Assembly: GCA_002811675.1 (NCBI GenBank)
Contig: PDIM01000005.1
Coordinates: 1 to 64,000 of the forward strand
DNA: 64,000 bases
DNA from: Ichthyosporea sp. XGB-2017a
Taxonomy: Eukaryota > Opisthokonta > Ichthyosporea
Direction of reading: 5' to 3'
In this document: positions 30,762 through 41,640 of the stretch, piece by piece
Layout: each line of letters opens with the position of its first letter
How positions within the stretch are numbered: the stretch's first letter is position 1
Translations under genes and position numbers: made by a program
The notes under the pieces: model-generated
The model's database searches: none
What the model saw: the letters and a program-made list of their open reading frames with translations, nothing else
Told to the model about the DNA's origin: nothing

Positions 30762-33700
30762 CTTGTTAGAAATGTTGCAAATTGTAAAACCAAAATCTGC
30801 CTAAGCAAATTATAAAGCAAGGCTTTCATTCAACCCAATTGAAAACCCAAAAAGCTTTCAGGCTTATAAACTCAGGACAGGGAATCAAATGCAGCCCCAC
30901 CAGTTAACTTTCAATAAATTCAACTAATCCTCCCCACCCCACAAAAACAATCCCATACAGTCATCCACAATTCACAAGATGCAACCAGAGGCGGTAACAA
31001 CAGGTTGGTGCCGAGGTCCTTTATAGGTTTTGCGAAAAACGAGAGGACCTTTGGTAATTATGCGGGCCAATTTAATGATCGACCATTCTAGTTGTTTTTT
31101 GCCCCAATATATCCGTTTCCACTTCCCAGTAGTCTGAAATTAATTTATGTGCCACTGCCATTGGAAAGAGCCGCCTCTTACTCGTGGTTGAATGGCATTG
31201 TACAGAGCTAATAGTTCTGGTGCCTCGTTCTGGTGTGTAACTTATTGAAACTGAACCCTATAGTCGAGGCTACTTTTAATTTTTATTTATATAAATACAT
31301 AAAAGCTGCATGCATGCGCATGTCTTGACGATTTGAAGGGAATAAGCTAGACCAAGAGTCTAAGACCAGCAACCTGATCTTTTTATAGACCTCACTCTTA
31401 TTCGCTGTTGTAGGTCCACTCAGCAAAGGCCCTGTCATTCATCAAATCAGATGTACCAGAACAATTTGTACAGCTTTATTATAAACAGCCCGTCCATGTG
31501 TCCTATTGTCCTCCTGGCAATGGTTACTGCTTATTGCCGGCCGCCGGGCGCGCGTAAATTCAATTTTTCTTTATCAACTTGATAATTAACGGCTTTTCCC
31601 ACAGGTCCCACAGGAAGTTACTGTAGATTACGGAAATTTATTCTGCTGACCAGCTGATCATTTCTACCCCGCGCCAAGGTGATGATTAGCATCATGAGTT
31701 AATGCATGTCAATTTAAGAAGTTTATCCATGTATGCATCATATTGCAACTGGGCCGTGAATATTATCATGTAATTGTAATGTTATTATTATAATAATGAA
31801 GTAAGCTATTATACAGCGGTCAGCGGATATTGGTTTGACAGCTGCTAGTCCTAGAGAGCTTTCTATACTTTAGGGCTGCAAGTATGAATATTGCAAGTTG
31901 AACAGACAGAGAAAAGGGTAGCTATAATTGCTGAGATGGTTATAGTATAATTTGTAATGTACATCAGACGTATAAAGTCCCGCATGTGCGGAGATATTAT
32001 ATGTATGTAGTACAATTCACTCCCTTATAATATAAATCCTCGAATATTATAAACTTCTCTTGCTACTAAACCCCGCGTTTTCATATCAGCTTTTCGCTTC
32101 AATCTAACTTCTCACAATAATTTTCGAGATAATTTCATGACTAGACTTGAGAGGTTGTGTGAGAACCTTTCATCATCAATAGACGAGAAAGTTGCAAGTT
32201 ATTGGGCCAGACCATGCAGACGAATTGAGAGAACATTTCTACAGTAATTATGTAGTACAAAGCCTATCAAAAGTTCAATTTGAGTTCTATGACTTTTCCA
32301 TATGGAACAATCTGTCGGGGCTGGTGTTTGCCCAGTTCATCCACAAGCACACTAAAGATGACTGATGGGGATGTGCAGTGGCCTGAAACGGAAATTGCAC
32401 GATAGTTTTGTATGTGGGAAAATACGTCCTCGTGGGGGCGGGCCAGGATGAAAAGTGTATGTGCATTCATTACAATTTAATGAGCTATTTTTAAAAGCGC
32501 CTATTTTGTTGGTACAAGACGTTTGAACTTGACAAAAACCTGGCACATTGAAGTCCATTTCTACCAGCAACCAAATAGTCTGACATTCATGAAAGGCTTC
32601 AATTTCTGCGTGTGTTTCAAACTGAGCTTGAGGTTGTTTAGCAGTCAATTGACTCCCATACAAAAATTTGTAAAGACAGAGCTTCTAAGTACTGTACAGG
32701 ATCGTTTGGAGTTATAATTATCACCCAAAACTGCAGTTAAGGGATAATTCCAAAAATAGTAGGAAGCTTCCGATACTGTACCCAAAGACTATTACGGTAA
32801 ATAGACTGACCGCTGAGCAGAACTCAACTCATAGCAAATTAGTTCCCTTGCATTTCCCTCTGTTATCAATGTCATCGATTTCGGTGTTCCAGTTACGCGT
32901 GCCCATATTGCAACATAAAAAATGTTTATCACTGCGGCCAATTCTTCTGCCATTAGGAGTTGGTCTTGCTATCACTCCTGTTCATAGTTTTGAACCTCGT
33001 ATCTTATATGTAGTGGATGCTCTTCATTCCCCTGGCTTGGGTGACCTTCTCTTCTCAAGCCCTTTGGAATGTCTGGAGACCAGACCTTCTTTTTTACGAA
33101 CTCCATTCAACTCGCTCAAGGACAGAAAGAACATTATGTTTCTCAAACTGCTTTTGGCTGTTTTGAGAGGGTGTGTTAAGTACGGTGGGTGGGTCTGTAA
33201 ACAAACAACGTAAGTCTGGCTTGTTGCTCACGTAAAGGGCCGAAGTTTTCCATTTGAGTCATATAATGCCCAGAGGTTATGAACAGTTCGAGCATAGGCA
33301 TGTCTTAGCTCAAAGTGCCAGTGGAATCTAGTGGAAGAAGAGTTTGCAAATATCCCCACGACAAGACTGAAACTAGATATGGAAAGCAAAACGAATCGCA
33401 GGAGAAGCAATTATTGTGGAATGTAGTGTTACCTAGTTCTGGTCACACATACTACATGTACATACCATACCAGCCTGTTCTTGAACATACCAAATTGACA
33501 AGAAGAGATGGGGTGAATAATAAAGGATAAGCACATGAGGTATTCGTTCAAAAGTGTATAGCTATACGAAGTGTGCAAAAGCAAACAAAAAAAACGTGGG
33601 TGGGGGATTGGGGGAAGGGTGGCGGTCATACTGCGCGATGTAACGTAGCTGTGCAATTTTATTTTAATTATTAATATAGTAAGTGTTCATGTGGGTGTTG

Positions 33701-33802
33701 TGCATGTAGTTAGTGCAAAAGTAGTGTGATTAGCTGTAGAGTAATATATAGAGGATTAGAGACTACGGTGGGTGTACTGAATTAACTGGAAGACTGGTGA
33801 AG
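30762..33802. other. 3-kb gene-poor intergenic region
   Basis: The largest gap in the window; no gene I can support. Minus-strand frames around 32270-32660 and 32850-33210 are open for up to about 100 codons but show no family motifs and change frame. G-tracts capable of a quadruplex lie at 33597-33621, before HPRT. An A+T-rich zone covers about 31720-32060. Confidence 0.55.
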
Positions 33803-35011
33803 ATGGCAAAGAAAGGGGGTGACATGAAGAACAATTGGGTGGTGGTATGTATTTGTGCCTGGGTGGATTGTTTGCCCTTGGCTTTCCGCGGATGTGGTCC
33901 TGATTGAGGAGTCATTAAATTGATGTGTTTGTATTAGATTGAGGATGGTGAGAAGGGTATGGACCTGGACATGTTTTGCACACCAAAGCACTATGAAAAC
34001 GATCTTTCCCGAGTGTTGATTACTCATGGAACTATTTTGAATAGGTAAGAAGCGTTTTCTTGAGAATAGTGAAAGCCTTGATATATCTTACATATATCGG
34101 TACACTTTTTGTTGCTGACTAACGGATTTAAAACTTCAAAAACTTTGTTTGTATAATTCAGAACAGAGAAAATGGCGAAAGACATCTGTAAAGAGCTTGG
34201 GGGAGGACCTTTAGTGGCTCTTTGTGTACTTAAAGGAGGGCACCAGTTCTATGCCGATTTGTTGAACTATATGAAAAGAATCAATACAAACACAGGTAAG
34301 AAAGACTGAAAAGTGGTTGAATATCGATTGTAGGGTTGATTCCTGATTCCCGTGGGCTTTTTTGTCTTTCTGTACGATTTAGAGAATCCAATTCCATTGA
34401 CCTTGGACTTTGTAAGGCTGAAGAGTTATGAGAATGAGCGTTCTTTGGGTGATGTTAAGATTATTGGTGGTGATCTTGAGAGTATAAAGGGAAAGGTATA
34501 TTGTTACACTTTGTCTTGTGTCAAAGGTTAAGGAAGGAGTGTTGCTAATAACAAATTTAAAATCATTTTAGAATGTTCTTATTGTGGAAGATATAATTGA
34601 TACTGGGAATACAATGGTGAAACTTCTAAAGAATCTTGAGCAATATGAGCCAGCCAATGTTAAAGTAGCATCTTTGCTTGTCAAAAGAACCGTCCATAGC
34701 AACCACTACAAGCCTGACTGTAAGTATTCACATGCGCTCCTCACTTTATTTCTATTTAGTATAAATGCTAATCTTTTATACATCCCTTTTATTTGGTTAA
34801 TGCAGTTATTGGTTTTGAGATCCCGGATGAGTTCGTCGTTGGATACGCCCTGGTATGTTCTTACCTCAGCCTCATTTTACCTTTTTGCCTCTTAAGCTAA
34901 TTCGTGTTTCTATTTTTTTGTCACTTTTTCTAGGATTACAATGAATATTTCAGAGATTTAGATCACATCTGTATCATTTCTGAACAGGGAAAGAAAAAGT
35001 ATGCCGTTTAA
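33803..35011 (+). CDS. HPRT1: hypoxanthine-guanine phosphoribosyltransferase
   Basis: Purine salvage enzyme converting hypoxanthine or guanine plus PRPP to IMP or GMP in the cytosol. Seven exons join to 222 aa: 33803-33844, 33938-34044, 34162-34295, 34383-34495, 34572-34719, 34806-34852, 34934-35011. The PRPP loop [14 protein letters not shown] is intact, as are [16 protein letters not shown], the flexible-loop segment [11 protein letters not shown], and the C-terminal [31 protein letters not shown], which matches human HPRT1 closely. Introns are about 76-117 bp with mixed phases. It is the most intron-rich gene in the window, whereas its neighbours are nearly intronless. AATAAA near 35222. 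Confidence 0.97.
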
Positions 35012-36394
35012 ATGTAGACTGATACGCAATTGTTCCTTCGAAAGGCGAAAAGAAAATCAACGAAAACGTTTTGGAAAAGCACTTCATTTTGTAGTTTTAA
35101 ATGGTGGGCTGTGGGCTTTTGGAAAAAAAATGGCACAGCTCCGAGTCCTGGGACTTTATTTCATTTGTTTTTTTTCACTCGGAACCGTTAAAACTAAAAC
35201 ACAGTTTCCCCGGGGGGGATGTGAATAAAACAACGATTTCAAATGATCTTCGTGGGGGTGGTGGTGGTGAATGTATTGTGTTGCTTATGGCTTCTTTCTG
35301 GCCCATACGTCACTCAACGTTAACTCTATCTCGTATACCTCGGTAAGGGCCTCGTGTGGCTTTGAAGTGGAACAACACGCAGTAATGGTTTAGTTTTTAA
35401 CCTTAAGTGGGTAAAACGGAAGCAGAACAGGAACCGCAAATGACACAAGCAAGCTAGGGTATTATCTCTCTGCAGTGAAAAAGCTTCAGTGCATGGTTAA
35501 AGCCTCTTCTGCTATTTAGAGTGATCTTGCTGAGTGTAGCCTTTGCAGTTTGCAGTTTGCACGTAATCATTGTGTTCGGGGTAATTACCGCGTAATGGTT
35601 GAGAATGCTGAAGTATAAATAGAAACACTCGAAAAATAAAATCCGACATAATATGATCATCCATAGACCCGAGACTGGAGAGTCCCCTAAAAGATCTGTG
35701 CCCGCAAGCTAGCTGCGGGCATTATAATAGCAGACTCGAATGCGAGGCTCGACTGTCGATGATCTGTACCGTACCGTAGTCCGCGCAGTAACATAAGTCG
35801 TAACGTTCGGCGCGTATACATCTGTGCGTGTGGTAACTGGTACTGTTGTTGTTGTGTACGCGGGTAGCTGCAAATTGTAATGTACCGCCGGTGTACTTGT
35901 TGTAATTTATTATAATATATCTTTGTTATTGTCGATATTTAAGGCTGAAGCCACCACCTAGACAGGATAGATAGCTGAGTGTAGACGTGTGTAGTACATG
36001 GATTTCAAAGGTAACAAACGGCACGTAAATCAACAAAGTAGCCAGGTCTACTCGTAATCCATCACAAACTCTCGCTCTCCTGCATAACCCCGTCCATAGC
36101 TCGGCAATATATATAACGCCACTACGGAATAGGAGTGTTGGCCACTTGAGTGCGAGTTTGTTATCGTCAACTAACCAACTGCTCTGCGGGGTAATCTGGT
36201 TCGTGATCTGTGGAAACTCTGTCTGTCCCTGTCGGACCTCTTTTGAGCTGTGTTTATGGATTTGTGAAGTCAAACTACTTTGCGTATTCATTGTTTTATA
36301 TACGCATTGCATAGCTTAGGATTTTTATGCTTTTCTTTAATGCGTATAGTTATCTAAGGAAATACAGTCGTTTGATTTATTTATCACCCAAAAC
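35012..36394. other. intergenic region between HPRT1 and the RGS gene
   Basis: HPRT1 3' UTR to about 35240, then no gene seen. A perfect 7-bp stem (TGCCCGC / GCGGGCA) with an AGCT-repeat loop lies at 35699-35721. The rest is the upstream region of the RGS gene. Confidence 0.55.
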
Positions 36395-37723
36395 ATGTCT
36401 GAAGTAGAGGCGCATAACTCCCCAACGATGCGTGAGCCTAAAATCATAAAGGTTCCGGTTTCTGAAATTGAAGCGGAGGCCGACGAGGCTGAAGCGTTAA
36501 AAGTTCGAGAGCTGAATATGCTGAGGGTAATTGTTCAGGAAATGCAAGATGAAGATTTTGGTATCAACGTTAGAGATAGAAAGGTATTTCTAGATAAAGT
36601 GCCTAGCTGTTTCACAGGTCAAGATGTTATAGATTGGCTTTTTCACAGCTTCAAGCTTTTTGACAGACATGAGGCTTTGCACATTGCACAAGCGCTATTT
36701 GATGCCGGATATATTTTCCCTCTCGAGTATGGTAAAACTATTAAAGATACAACTGAACTATATCGCTTCCAGTGTCCCCTGTTTTACCCGAGGTCAGATG
36801 GGTGGAAGCCTTCTGATTTTGAATACGCAGTCTATTTGTCAAAAAGGAAGTTGAGGGACAAGAAAAAGCATACGCTTGAGAACTATGAGAGAGACAGCTA
36901 TGACGCATTAAAAGAAAGAATGCATAGGAAGTGGGAGTTTGTGGAACAACAGGCCCAAGAATCTGTTAAATTTTCAAAAGAGCGTTCAAACCATGAAAAG
37001 AAAATATTTGACAGTCAAGAACGGGCATTTTGGTGGAAATATAAACCCCCTCCAGAGAACTTTTCAGAAAGTCAAGGTTTAAAGCGAATTAAAGGGGTAT
37101 CAGAAACGAAAATGAACGAGGGAAGTATCGGAGAAGCCGCCCGACAGCCACTGACAGGGGAACAGTTTGTTTTATATCTAGAGGATAAAGTCATTTCGTA
37201 TAAGGAAGAGTGCGAAAACAGACAAGAGAGGTTGCCGGCTCTAGCGGAGGACAAACAAGCTAGCACACTTGCTATGTGGGAAGAATCGGTTACTGTAGCA
37301 ATGGTTAGGAATTGGACAGTAAGCTTTAAAAACCTGATGGAAGACGAAACAGGGATAACCATGTTTCAGATGTACTTAAAAAAGGAGTTTAGTGATGAAA
37401 ATATTAAATTTTGGCATAGTGTAAATGAGCTGAAGGAAAGTACGCCGGAAGAAGAAGTGGAAGAAAAGGCAAAGCATATATTTAATATGTACATTGCCCC
37501 TTTGTCACCTCACGAAGTCAATGTAGATGCCGCAACAAGGCAGATAACGATACAGAATATGGAAGAACCCAACAGAAATGCATTTGATGAGGCACAGAAA
37601 ATGATCTATTTACTCATGAGCAAAGACAGTTATCCGAGATTCTTGAGGTGTCCGGAGTGTCAAGCCATTTTGGATAGTGAAGACGCGGGCAAAGAGGAAG
37701 AACTGGTTGATGAAAGCTCATAA
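36395..37723 (+). CDS. R7-type RGS protein (DEP plus RGS)
   Basis: 442 aa, one exon. The DEP domain (about 40-120) includes LDKVPSCFTGQDVIDWLFHS and the DHEX-like region follows (DGWKPSDFEYAVYLSKRKLR). The RGS box (about 300-425) includes NLMEDETGITMFQMYLKKEF followed by SDENIKFWHSVNEL and MIYLLMSKDSYPRFLR. R7 RGS proteins speed GTP hydrolysis by Gi/o alpha subunits and pair with G-beta-5 through a GGL segment; between DEP and RGS I see a helical region but no convincing GGL core. The order DEP-DHEX-RGS still places it with RGS6/7/9/11. It implies heterotrimeric G-protein signalling, in keeping with the arrestins. The C-terminus carries a CPEC pair and an acidic end. AATAAA near 37806. Confidence 0.9.
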   Translation: MSEVEAHNSPTMREPKIIKVPVSEIEAEADEAEALKVRELNMLRVIVQEMQDEDFGINVRDRKVFLDKVPSCFTGQDVIDWLFHSFKLFDRHEALHIAQALFDAGYIFPLEYGKTIKDTTELYRFQCPLFYPRSDGWKPSDFEYAVYLSKRKLRDKKKHTLENYERDSYDALKERMHRKWEFVEQQAQESVKFSKERSNHEKKIFDSQERAFWWKYKPPPENFSESQGLKRIKGVSETKMNEGSIGEAARQPLTGEQFVLYLEDKVISYKEECENRQERLPALAEDKQASTLAMWEESVTVAMVRNWTVSFKNLMEDETGITMFQMYLKKEFSDENIKFWHSVNELKESTPEEEVEEKAKHIFNMYIAPLSPHEVNVDAATRQITIQNMEEPNRNAFDEAQKMIYLLMSKDSYPRFLRCPECQAILDSEDAGKEEELVDESS

Positions 37724-37864
37724 TAGACCTCTCCAATCCATACACGCAAACTACATAATATCATTAAAAGAGAATGTCTAATAGCACAGTTTATTTCTGG
37801 TGTTCAATAAAGTAATTTACAGCCCGAAAACATTTGCTCTCTTTTCTGTTATTTGCTGTAAATT

Positions 37865-39298
37865 TCACTCCAGCAGGCGCCTTCTGGCCTCTTGAAGAGT
37901 AGTGTCTTTCTTGCAAAAAGCAAACCTGGCCATATCTTCAACCATAGGCTTGTGCTCATCACAAAAAAACGCAGTAGGAGGGATGGCTGTTACTCCCTTT
38001 TCAATGGTCAACCATCTACAAAAAGCATAATCTCGTGAAGCCCCTTTGGTGTACTCTTCAGGAATCACCATCTTCGAGGTATCGGCCATAATAAAGAAGC
38101 CTCCCTCTGGAACAATTGGATTTAACCCACATAAGCGCAGGGCGTCCACTAAATATTCTCGTTTACGAATATATTCTGTTCTGAGCCACGCGTAGTAAGA
38201 ATCGAACTTCTTATTCTCCACAGTAATAGGTTGAAGAGCCTTTGTGAGAATGTTGGCAATGGCATCTTGCATGGGGGTGCACACGGAAAATGGAATCCAC
38301 ACTTGCATTGCCACAATTGGTGTAATAAGCTCCTTTGGACCCATGATCCAGCCAATCTTCCACCCAGTAACTGAAAAAGTTTTTCCGGCACTTGAAAAAG
38401 TCAAGGTTCGTTCAAACATACCAGGCAAGGATGCAATTCTGCAATATTCTTCAGCCTCGTCGTAAATCATATGCTCATACACATCATCTGCAAGAACTAT
38501 CATCGAAGGGTGATTTAAGACCATTTTTGACAGCGTTTTCATTTCATCAGTGTTGAATACTTTGCCTGTGGGGTTGTGTGGCGAGTTGATTATAATAGCC
38601 TTCGTCTTTTCATTGACAAGTCCACGTAATTCTTCCCAATCAATATAAAAATCCCTCGATGTGCCAGTACAATCGTCCCCTTCTCTTCGTCGAAGAGGCA
38701 AGTATCTTATTGTCCCCCCTGCCAATTCAATCTGGGCCAAGTAAATGTCAAAAGCTGGCTCAAGAACAATAACTTCATCTCCAGGATTGATTAAGGCTTG
38801 AAATGTAGCATAAAGACCTTCTGTCACACCAACAGTCACAAGAATTTCACTGTTCGGATCCAGCTTGTGATTTAAATGCTTAGAGTATGTCTCACTAATG
38901 CTTTCCAAAAGATTTTTCTGCCCTCTACTAGGGGAATATTGATTAAAATCATTATTGATAGAATCACATCCTGCTTCTTTTACAAAATCAGGAGCTTCCC
39001 AATCAGGAAAGCCCTGTCCCAAATTACAAGACTGATGCTTCACAGCAAGTGGTGTAAATTCATGCCATACGGTAGGCTTCATAAATCCAGTGACTCGCTG
39101 CGCCACCGGAGGCGTAAATGAAATCTTCCCCATTGTAGTAGAGTAAGCAGCTCTATTTCTCCAGACAATATACGAAAGAGATAATGGCTTCTCTAATCGA
39201 CAGACTGGCGTGATGTCTAAGGCTGGACAACGGCAAGTTCGTACAAGTGTTGAAGTGACTCTGTAGCAGACGCTCCCAGGCTTAGCAGCTATTAGCAT
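37865..39298 (-). CDS. KYAT3: kynurenine--oxoglutarate transaminase / cysteine-S-conjugate beta-lyase
   Basis: PLP fold-type I aminotransferase, 477 aa from the chosen ATG, one exon. Motifs: QGFPDWEAP, YSPSRGQKNLLESI, VTVGVTEGLYATFQALI, NSPHNPTGK and the PLP lysine in SSAGKTFSVTGWKIGW. The catalytic core fits KYAT1/KYAT3, which transaminate kynurenine to kynurenic acid and cleave cysteine conjugates. I start at MLIAAKPGSVCYRVTSTLVR because it gives an Arg/Ser-rich, acid-poor presequence of about 55 residues ending before the internal MGKISFTPP. Use of that second ATG (39133) would give a cytosolic form. The longer open frame upstream is hydrophobic and AT-rich, more like UTR. KYAT3 rather than KYAT1 is chosen on the presequence only. 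It converges on the RGS gene, 141 bp apart. Confidence 0.88.
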   Translation of the reverse strand: MLIAAKPGSVCYRVTSTLVRTCRCPALDITPVCRLEKPLSLSYIVWRNRAAYSTTMGKISFTPPVAQRVTGFMKPTVWHEFTPLAVKHQSCNLGQGFPDWEAPDFVKEAGCDSINNDFNQYSPSRGQKNLLESISETYSKHLNHKLDPNSEILVTVGVTEGLYATFQALINPGDEVIVLEPAFDIYLAQIELAGGTIRYLPLRRREGDDCTGTSRDFYIDWEELRGLVNEKTKAIIINSPHNPTGKVFNTDEMKTLSKMVLNHPSMIVLADDVYEHMIYDEAEEYCRIASLPGMFERTLTFSSAGKTFSVTGWKIGWIMGPKELITPIVAMQVWIPFSVCTPMQDAIANILTKALQPITVENKKFDSYYAWLRTEYIRKREYLVDALRLCGLNPIVPEGGFFIMADTSKMVIPEEYTKGASRDYAFCRWLTIEKGVTAIPPTAFFCDEHKPMVEDMARFAFCKKDTTLQEARRRLLE

Positions 39299-40733
39299 AA
39301 GTGGCAAATCAATAAAACTCAACCAAACAACGAAATAAAAACTTGAAATGATATCATTCAATTTTTCCAAGTTTATTATGAAAACCAACAAAAAGTCACA
39401 TTTCAAAACTGGATCAGCTGGGCCTGACTCCCTGCAATGTACATATAAGGTAAGAATGTAGCTTTATTTAGAAAAACCCACAATGTATTTTACTATATAT
39501 AGTACACTTTTTAGAAAAATAACCATATAAATATAAAATTATCGGGACTATATATATATGTAGACGTTACGAATTTTAAATTTGTCTTGTAGTTTCACTT
39601 TTCTAGTGGGTTTCAGTAGGAATACCTTTTAATGAGCTAAATGAACAAAAATTTGTAGATGAAAGGACTTACAGTAGCTATTACGACGATGAGGTTTCTT
39701 TGGAAGTCTGGCAGTTAAAGATAAAGCAACAGCGAAGCAAACAGTTCTGACTTTGAAAGGCGAAAATCATTGAACCCGAAGTTGCCTAGTTCACCCGTAC
39801 ACTTCCATCACGCAGTTATACTCTGCGTAAATGTTCTTGTCTGACTGAGGACTAGCTCCCACAAAACATATGTTTGTCCAGATTTCAATTTTTCGGAATA
39901 AAAATCATTAAGACGATTGAGCTTATTTCATTTCTTCAGTCTTGTTGCATTCAATTCAGAAAGCTTTTGCTCCAGTCCCGATCATGAGCCCATTTTCAGG
40001 AGCGCTCTACATGTATAGTGAGGTGGATGAAGCCAGTAAGTATGTATACTATTCAATTATTTGCATGTTCTATGTTGAAGCTGCAGCAGTCACACATATG
40101 GAATTGACTCCTAGTCTTGTCCAGGGCACGGTCATCGTCATATCCCGTGCGTGCGCCGTTCAGGCTTCCAGTTCTCCGTTCGTCCAGATGTGATGGCACT
40201 TTGCAGCCTTAGCTGTAGCATGTGGCCTAATTATAAACACCGGCTTTCGGAAGCATGTACAGCAGCAGCTAGAGTTCTTTTGATATGTACTACTAGAATA
40301 TTTGATGCTGCTATGGACTTGGACCTTCCTAATTAGGTGATTCCACATATTGTGGGCCTTTTATCCATTACATAATTCATTGATAGAGGCTGCGATCGAA
40401 GCCCCTGCGTCGTCAAATTTATAAGGACTTTATGTACGTCACGGGAAACCTTTGGGGAAACCAAGCCGGCCTGGAGCTAGCTAGGGTTAGAGCCTAGGTG
40501 GGGTATAGGCTCCCTAATTTCCTCCACCACGCATGAATATTATAATAATTAGTGTTATTATATTTATTTGCGGCTGTCCATGGAGAACGCGGTTGGTGTG
40601 ATTTGTGTGAGATTAGCTTATTTGTGTGGTGTACTGATACATCTGTCAGCTGGAGGAGTCTAGAGTTAGAGAAGTGACTAGAACAGTGAAGTTTAGATTG
40701 AAACTTGTATAGCAGACCCATAGTGTTGCAATT
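39299..40733. other. divergent intergenic region KYAT / SNAP-25
   Basis: 1.4 kb without a gene I can support. AT-rich with TATATATA near 39550 and a TAGGGTTA element near 40482. Open frames at 39942-40340 look non-coding. Confidence 0.55.
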
Positions 40734-41432
40734 ATGGCAAGGGAAAAGAGAACAACCAGGAAGAAGAAGGCCCCAGAGGAGGCACCCAAGCCTGCTAGGG
40801 TTCTTTCTCCAGAGGAAGAACAGAAAGAGATTCAGCAGATGCAGCAGGAAGCTGACGAAGTAACAAATGAATCGTTGGAGTCTACTCGAAGAATGAGACA
40901 AATGGCTGAAGAATCTCGCCAAATGGGAGCAACAACTCTTCAAAAGTTGGACGAGCAGGGTGAGAAATTAAACAAAGTTGAAAACGATTTAGATACGATC
41001 AATGCGGATTTAAAGGATGGTGAAAATACCTTAACAGAAATGGAAAAGTGTTGCGGTTTGTGTGTTTGCCCTTGGAATCAGAGAAGAAGCTTTGAATCTA
41101 AGCAGAGTGGGTATTCCAAAACTTGGAAAGGAAATAACGATCCTAAGAGTAGCCAGCCTAGAAAATCCGGGGAAATGACCCAGGCAGGCTCGGGTAAACA
41201 GCAGCAGATGATTCAGCCAATTACCGGCGATGCAAGGGAAGAAGAAATGAATGAAAATTTGAATGTTGTTAGCGACATCTTAGGGGATTTGAAGAATCAA
41301 GCAGAGGACATGAACAACGAACTGGAATCTCAGAACGAACAGCTCGATAGAATGAACAGAAAGGCCGAGAGTAATGTTAACAGGACAGAATCCGCTAACA
41401 AACGAACCACAGATCTTCTTCGCTCAGCATAA
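40734..41432 (+). CDS. SNAP25: SNAP-25-type Qbc-SNARE
   Basis: 232 aa, one exon. It supplies two SNARE helices for vesicle fusion at the plasma membrane. Qb helix: DEVTNESLESTRRMRQMAEE with the zero-layer Gln in LQKLDEQGEKLNKVE. The linker has the palmitoylation cluster CCGLCVCPW (human FCGLCVCPC). Qc helix: DAREEEMNENLNVVSDILGD to QNEQLDRMNRKAESN. Identity to animal SNAP-25 is high over both helices and the linker, which is one reason to place this genome with animals or their nearest relatives. A 30-residue Lys/Pro-rich N-terminal extension is absent from vertebrate SNAP-25. It converges on TilS. AATAAA near 41593. Confidence 0.95.
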   Translation: MAREKRTTRKKKAPEEAPKPARVLSPEEEQKEIQQMQQEADEVTNESLESTRRMRQMAEESRQMGATTLQKLDEQGEKLNKVENDLDTINADLKDGENTLTEMEKCCGLCVCPWNQRRSFESKQSGYSKTWKGNNDPKSSQPRKSGEMTQAGSGKQQQMIQPITGDAREEEMNENLNVVSDILGDLKNQAEDMNNELESQNEQLDRMNRKAESNVNRTESANKRTTDLLRSA

Positions 41433-41640
41433 CTCATTTGCACGTTTTTTGATAAATTTGAATAATTATTCGGGATTCGACTTTTTCTACTGTTCTACTA
41501 TGTACTTGATTAACTAGGAGATTGCAAGTCGATAGTAATCCCACAGCTCAGATCGCTGGATCTGGAATCCTTCATGGCTTATTTTAAATTTTAATAAACA
41601 GACCTTTTACATTAGTATTTAAATAAGTTAAAGAGTGCGT

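Noticed and set aside
32267-33213. Open frames on both strands in the 3-kb gap
   Set aside because: Up to about 120 codons, but frame changes, no motif and no credible splice sites. I considered a decayed mobile-element fragment but found no terminal repeats or signature to support it.
35699-35721. GC-rich hairpin with AGCTAGCT loop as a transcription terminator or ncRNA
   Set aside because: A 7-bp stem alone, about 690 bp past HPRT1, with no poly-T and no conserved context; eukaryotic genes do not end this way.
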